NCBI GenBank assembly: GCA_021827225.1
Contig: JAKAXG010000162.1
Span: forward strand, 1 to 8,334
DNA: 8,334 bases
Direction: 5' to 3'
Origin: Actinomycetes bacterium
GTDB taxonomy: Bacteria > Actinomycetota > Acidimicrobiia > Acidimicrobiales > Palsa-688
This document shows positions 6,166 through 8,334 of this stretch, in pieces. Under the pieces are notes generated by a model. It saw nothing but the letters and a program-made list of their open reading frames with translations. It was not told the origin of the DNA and made no database searches. Numbering within the stretch: the stretch's first letter is position 1; every line of letters starts with the position of its first letter. Made by a program: the position numbers and the translations under genes.

Positions 6166-6191
6166 GGAACCGGCAGGGGCAGTGCCGTTCC
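6166..6191 (+). promoter_or_regulatory. Hairpin overlapping an ECF-type promoter signal upstream of the sigma factor
   Basis: GGAAC (6166-6170) pairs with GTTCC (6187-6191) and GGCA (6172-6175) pairs with TGCC (6183-6186). This gives a 9-bp stem with one bulged C at 6171 and a 7-base loop. The same bases read as GGAAC, 16 bases, GTT, close to the GGAAC/GTT or GTC elements used by many ECF sigma factors, with slightly short spacing. It ends 51 bases before the sigma factor ATG. It could be an autoregulated promoter, a leader hairpin, or both by coincidence. Confidence 0.3.
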
Positions 6192-6242
6192 GCCGGGCGA
6201 GAGCCAAGCGACCAGCCAGCGATCCCAAAGGGGCGGTGATCG

Positions 6243-6911
6243 ATGACCATCCAGTTCCTCGAAGCGGAACAGTCGACCCGGCCGGCAGTACCGGCGGCGG
6301 AGGGCACGCGGCGCCGGGCGCGCTACGACTTCACCGACAGGAGCGATGTCGCCTCCCTCGTCCAAGCCGCGGCGGGCGGCGACCAGAGGGCGTGGAACGC
6401 CCTCGTGGACCGGTTCGCCTCCACCGTGTGGGCGATCGCACGCGGTCACCGGCTCAATTCGGCCGACGCCGCAGACGTGTTCCAGACCACCTGGATGCGG
6501 CTTTTCGAACATCTCGACCGGATAGAGCAGCCGGAACGGGTGGGCGGATGGCTGGCCACGACCGCCCGCCGGGAATGCCTGCGGCTACTACGCCTGTCCG
6601 GCCGGCAGGTCCCGAGCGGCGAGGACCTCGATGTGATTGCCGATCCCACGACGTCCCGCCCCCCCGAGCGGGACCTGGTGGCCGAGGAGCGCCGCAACCT
6701 GGTCAACCAGCTCGTCGAGCAACTTCCGCCTCGATCGCAGGTGCTGCTGCGGCTGCTCAGCGCCGACTCTCCGCTCAGCTACAAGGAGATCAGCGAGGCC
6801 CTGAACATGCCGATCGGAAGCATCGGGCCGACCAGGGTACGGGCGCTCGAGCACCTGCGGCGGCTGGCCCTCGGCGCCGGTCTCGACGTCGAGGACGTCT
6901 TCTTCGCCTGA
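6243..6911 (+). CDS. ECF-family RNA polymerase sigma factor
   Basis: 222-residue sigma-70-family protein with only regions 2 and 4, the layout of extracytoplasmic-function sigma factors. Region 2 runs from about residue 48 to 117 and includes 'AWNALVDRFASTVWAIARGHRL', 'DAADVFQTTWMRLFEHLDRI' and 'VGGWLATTARRECLRLLR'. Region 4 runs from about 155 to 208, with 'LPPRSQVLLRLL' and the DNA-binding helix-turn-helix 'SYKEISEALNMPIGSIGPTRVRALEHLRRL'. A basic, low-complexity N-terminal extension of about 45 residues precedes region 2. AAAGGGG lies 9 bases before the ATG. I see no anti-sigma factor with membrane or zinc-binding features next to it; only very small ORFs and a secreted lipoprotein follow. 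A hairpin with an ECF-like promoter signal lies just upstream, which may mean autoregulation. The QTTW...VGGWLATTARRECLR signature is widespread in actinomycetes. The target genes are unknown. Confidence 0.95.
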   Translation: MTIQFLEAEQSTRPAVPAAEGTRRRARYDFTDRSDVASLVQAAAGGDQRAWNALVDRFASTVWAIARGHRLNSADAADVFQTTWMRLFEHLDRIEQPERVGGWLATTARRECLRLLRLSGRQVPSGEDLDVIADPTTSRPPERDLVAEERRNLVNQLVEQLPPRSQVLLRLLSADSPLSYKEISEALNMPIGSIGPTRVRALEHLRRLALGAGLDVEDVFFA

Positions 6912-6913
6912 CC

Positions 6914-6930
6914 GGTCCATCCGCTGGACC
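6914..6930 (+). terminator. Short hairpin directly after the sigma factor gene
   Basis: GGTCCA (6914-6919) pairs perfectly with TGGACC (6925-6930) around a 5-base loop, two bases after the sigma factor stop. No T-run follows, so it may be a weak actinobacterial-style terminator or an mRNA-stabilising hairpin. Confidence 0.35.
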
Positions 6931-6999
6931 CGCCTCGCCGTATCACCCTTTCACGTATTTCGGAGGCTTCGTCGGTCTCTGTTGGCCGATGACACTCAG

Positions 7000-7008
7000 A
7001 AGGAAAGG
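7000..7008 (+). promoter_or_regulatory. Strong ribosome binding site in front of tiny ORFs
   Basis: AAGGAAAGG, a good Shine-Dalgarno sequence, ends 9 bases before a GTG at 7018 and 12 bases before an ATG at 7021. It is one of the best such sites in the window, although no long reading frame follows directly. Confidence 0.45.
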
Positions 7009-7017
7009 CGGTCACAG

Positions 7018-7053
7018 GTGATGCGGTGCAACGTGATCGACGGGCGCCTCTGA
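7018..7053 (+). CDS. Candidate 11-residue leader peptide
   Basis: GTG at 7018, followed at once by an in-frame ATG, opens a frame encoding VMRCNVIDGRL and ends in TGA at 7051-7053. The strong ribosome binding site at 7000-7008 is the main support. The stop overlaps the next start as TGATG, so it could act as a translational leader for the 45-residue ORF. There is no run of a single amino acid as in classical attenuators. This is inference from position and signals only. Confidence 0.25.
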   Translation: MMRCNVIDGRL

Positions 7054-7190
7054 TGCGCCACCGCCTACCTTCGCCCGTTCGCCCATTCGATCTGCCACCA
7101 CCCCAGCTGATCGATGCCGTAAAGCGGATCTTCGCTCTATGGCAGGGGTTCACGGATCACGTCCGGCTGACGGACGACGAAGCTCTGTAG
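7053..7190 (+). CDS. Candidate small protein of 45 residues, unknown function
   Basis: ATG at 7053 overlaps the stop of the tiny upstream ORF (TGATG), and the frame ends with tandem stops TAG-TGA at 7188-7193. The predicted peptide has a basic, proline-rich first half and a likely amphipathic helix in the second half (about residues 18-45, around AVKRIFALWQGFTDHVRL), ending with acidic residues. No family is recognised. Third-position GC is lower than in the clear genes nearby, which weakens the case. It lies between the sigma factor and the lipoprotein, flanked by hairpins at 6914-6930 and 7195-7223, so it might be a small product co-transcribed with the sigma factor. The rest of the 346-base stretch from 6912 to 7257 holds only the hairpins and ribosome binding site listed separately. 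Confidence 0.3.
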   Translation: MRHRLPSPVRPFDLPPPQLIDAVKRIFALWQGFTDHVRLTDDEAL

Positions 7191-7194
7191 TGAC

Positions 7195-7223
7195 GGTCCC
7201 GAGGCGTCCGTCCCCCTCGGACC
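7195..7223. terminator. Hairpin upstream of the lipoprotein gene
   Basis: GGTCC (7195-7199) pairs with GGACC (7219-7223) and GAGG (7201-7204) pairs with CCTC (7215-7218). This gives a 9-bp stem with one bulged C at 7200 and a 10-base loop. It begins two bases after the tandem stops of the small ORF and ends 34 bases before the lipoprotein start. There is no T-run. It may end the sigma-factor transcript or sit in the lipoprotein leader. Confidence 0.4.
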
Positions 7224-7257
7224 CTGCCGCGGATCCCGGAGAAGGTGGGGTGTAGCG

Positions 7258-7782
7258 TTGAGCATGAAGCGGTGGAGGCAAGTCCAGGGCGTGCCGGTAC
7301 GCCCATCACTGGCCGCGGGGGCGGCCGCGCTCACGCTCCTGGTAGCGGCCTGCACGAGCGGCCACTCGGACCGCGCCGCGGCTCCCACGACGGGCGGGAC
7401 GAACACCGAGGCCGGTCCCTCCTCGACGGCACCCGCCCTCAACCCCTGCACACTGTTCAGCAAGACGCAGGTACAGGCTGCCGTCGGGAGGAAGGTGTCG
7501 TCCGCCAGGGAGGCACCGCTCGGGCCGACATGCATCTTCACCGGGGGCAACGGGGCCGTGGCAGCCACCGTCTCCGTCCAGGCGCTGTCATTCGATCAGA
7601 CCCGCGTGCGGATGAAGGACACCCAGACCACCACGGTCGCCAACCGCCAGGTGGTCTGCGGTGTGTACGGCAACACGGAGGCCATAGTGTCGGTCGGAGG
7701 GGAGCGGGTGCTCGTCGTCCAGGCGCCGTGCGCTGCGGCCTTCAAGCTGGTCGCTCTGGCCCTCCCCAAGCTCACACACTGA
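7258..7782 (+). CDS. Secreted lipoprotein, DUF3558-like
   Basis: 174-residue lipoprotein precursor. A basic N-terminus (MKRWRQ), a hydrophobic stretch 'LAAGAAALTLLVAAC' and a lipobox ending at Cys32 (V-A-A-C) predict export, lipidation and anchoring on the outer face of the membrane. A Thr/Ser/Gly/Ala-rich linker of about 28 residues follows. The mature domain opens with 'NPCTLFSKTQVQAAVGRKV', the N-terminal signature of actinobacterial DUF3558-type lipoproteins (Cys near the start, then a short helix leading to a 'VG' turn). Cys64, Cys92, Cys134 and Cys158 could form two disulfides. DUF3558 function is not established. The start is either TTG at 7258 or ATG at 7264. GGTGGGG at 7244-7250 is better spaced for the TTG (7 bases) than for the ATG (13 bases). 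The gene follows the sigma factor and may or may not be its target. Confidence 0.85.
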   Translation: MSMKRWRQVQGVPVRPSLAAGAAALTLLVAACTSGHSDRAAAPTTGGTNTEAGPSSTAPALNPCTLFSKTQVQAAVGRKVSSAREAPLGPTCIFTGGNGAVAATVSVQALSFDQTRVRMKDTQTTTVANRQVVCGVYGNTEAIVSVGGERVLVVQAPCAAAFKLVALALPKLTH

Positions 7783-7790
7783 CGAGCCGG

Positions 7791-7829
7791 GTGGCGCCGG
7801 TACGCACTGACGTCCGCAAACGGTGCCAC
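7791..7829 (+). terminator. Possible hairpin after the lipoprotein gene
   Basis: GTGGCGCCG (7791-7799) can pair with CGGTGCCAC (7821-7829) over 9 bp, with one G-U wobble and a 21-base loop. It starts 8 bases after the lipoprotein stop. The loop is long and no T-run follows, so a terminator role is uncertain. Confidence 0.3.
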
Positions 7830-7864
7830 GTATCAGAGGACCCAGTTGATGGCTCGGACCAGGT

Positions 7865-8334
7865 ATGCGTACCCATCCACCCGCATCGCGCCCGCCGGTC
7901 CGACGCAGCGGCGCGTGGTTTCGCCGCGACCTGGCACTCTCAGCCGTGTTCGCGCTGTTGGTGGCGATGCTGTCCGCGGGATGGGGTCTGAGTTCGCAGT
8001 CGGCCGCACTCGCCACCAGCGCCAATCCCTGTGGGCCCCCTGTCACCAGCATCATCGCATGCGAGAACACCCAGCCCGGTGACCCGCCCTCGAACTGGCA
8101 GGAATCGGGCGACGGCGATTCCACCATCCAGGGGTTCGCCACCCAGATGAGCGTCAACGTCGGCGAGACCGAGTACTTCAAGATCGACACGCCGGCGTCG
8201 TCCTACCACATCAACATCCTGCGGATGGGCTGGTACGGAGGTGATGGTGCCCGCATCGTCGCCTCCAACGTGCTCCCTACCGCGACCCTGCCGCAGACAC
8301 AGCCGAGCTGCCTGGTGAATTCGGAAGGCAAGAC
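7865..8334 (+). CDS. Secreted protein, N-terminal part, N,N-dimethylformamidase beta-subunit-like (runs off window)
   Basis: The frame stays open from the ATG at 7865 to the edge (156 complete codons). A basic N-terminus ending in 'WFRRDL' is followed by a hydrophobic segment (about residues 23-42) and 'SAALATSA', giving a signal peptide or N-terminal anchor. The exported part begins 'NPCGPPVTSIIACENTQPGDPPSNWQ', followed by 'STIQGFATQMSVNVGETEYFKIDT' and 'YHINILRMGWYGGDGARIVAS'. These match the start of large actinobacterial exported proteins annotated with an N,N-dimethylformamidase beta-subunit-like domain, in which E-N-x-x-P-G-x-P, I-Q-G-F-A-T and R-x-G-W/Y-Y-G-G-x-G-A-R are the recurring blocks. 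Actual amidase activity is not implied. The ribosome binding site is weak (GGA 6 bases before the ATG). A better site, AGAGGA at 7835-7840, faces an out-of-frame ATG at 7849, and a TGA at 7847-7849 blocks this frame further upstream. The C-terminal region lies outside the window. Confidence 0.8.
   Translation, partial: MRTHPPASRPPVRRSGAWFRRDLALSAVFALLVAMLSAGWGLSSQSAALATSANPCGPPVTSIIACENTQPGDPPSNWQESGDGDSTIQGFATQMSVNVGETEYFKIDTPASSYHINILRMGWYGGDGARIVASNVLPTATLPQTQPSCLVNSEGK

Noticed and set aside
7588..8190. A 200-codon open frame on the - strand spanning the end of the lipoprotein and the start of the DMFase-like gene
   Set aside because: The opposite strand encodes recognisable protein families here; this frame crosses both genes and their spacer without any motif.

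Overview
The window is GC-rich, with mostly G or C in third codon positions, frequent GTG starts and stop-to-start overlaps. It also carries an actinobacterial-style ECF sigma factor and a DUF3558-like lipoprotein. Together these point to a high-GC actinomycete (Actinomycetota) chromosome; I cannot name the genus.

Left part (1-5981): a nucleotide-sugar and surface-glycan biosynthesis locus. It starts with the N-terminus of a leftward membrane protein, possibly a sugar-phosphate glycosyltransferase (1-228). A rightward NeuD/PglD-type acyltransferase follows (396-1076). Next is a leftward, translationally coupled operon read from 4322 down to 1079: NAD-dependent epimerase, then a DegT-family aminotransferase, then a second DegT-family aminotransferase. 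A rightward WbpD/FdtC-type N-acetyltransferase (4367-4942) diverges from this operon. A leftward Gfo/Idh/MocA dehydrogenase (4947-5981) closes the block. Dehydrogenase, 3-aminotransferase and N-acetyltransferase are the classic trio for making a 3-acetamido sugar nucleotide (WbpB/E/D-like or GnnA/GnnB-like). The second aminotransferase plus the PglD-like acyltransferase look like a second amination/acylation pair. Both acyltransferase genes are inverted relative to their partners and end 2 or 4 bases from the opposing stop codon.

Right part (5982-8334): a 261-base divergent intergenic region holds two good hairpins, one overlapping an ECF-promoter-like signal. It leads into an ECF sigma factor (6243-6911). 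A 346-base stretch then holds a chain of very small ORFs linked by TGATG overlaps and bounded by two hairpins. A secreted lipoprotein (7258-7782) and the N-terminal part of a secreted protein related to the N,N-dimethylformamidase beta-subunit family (7865 to the right edge) follow. This half looks like a regulatory and cell-envelope module unrelated to sugar-nucleotide synthesis.

I saw no tRNA, rRNA, CRISPR array, insertion sequence or prophage signal. No gene looks frameshifted; the two edge genes are cut by the window.
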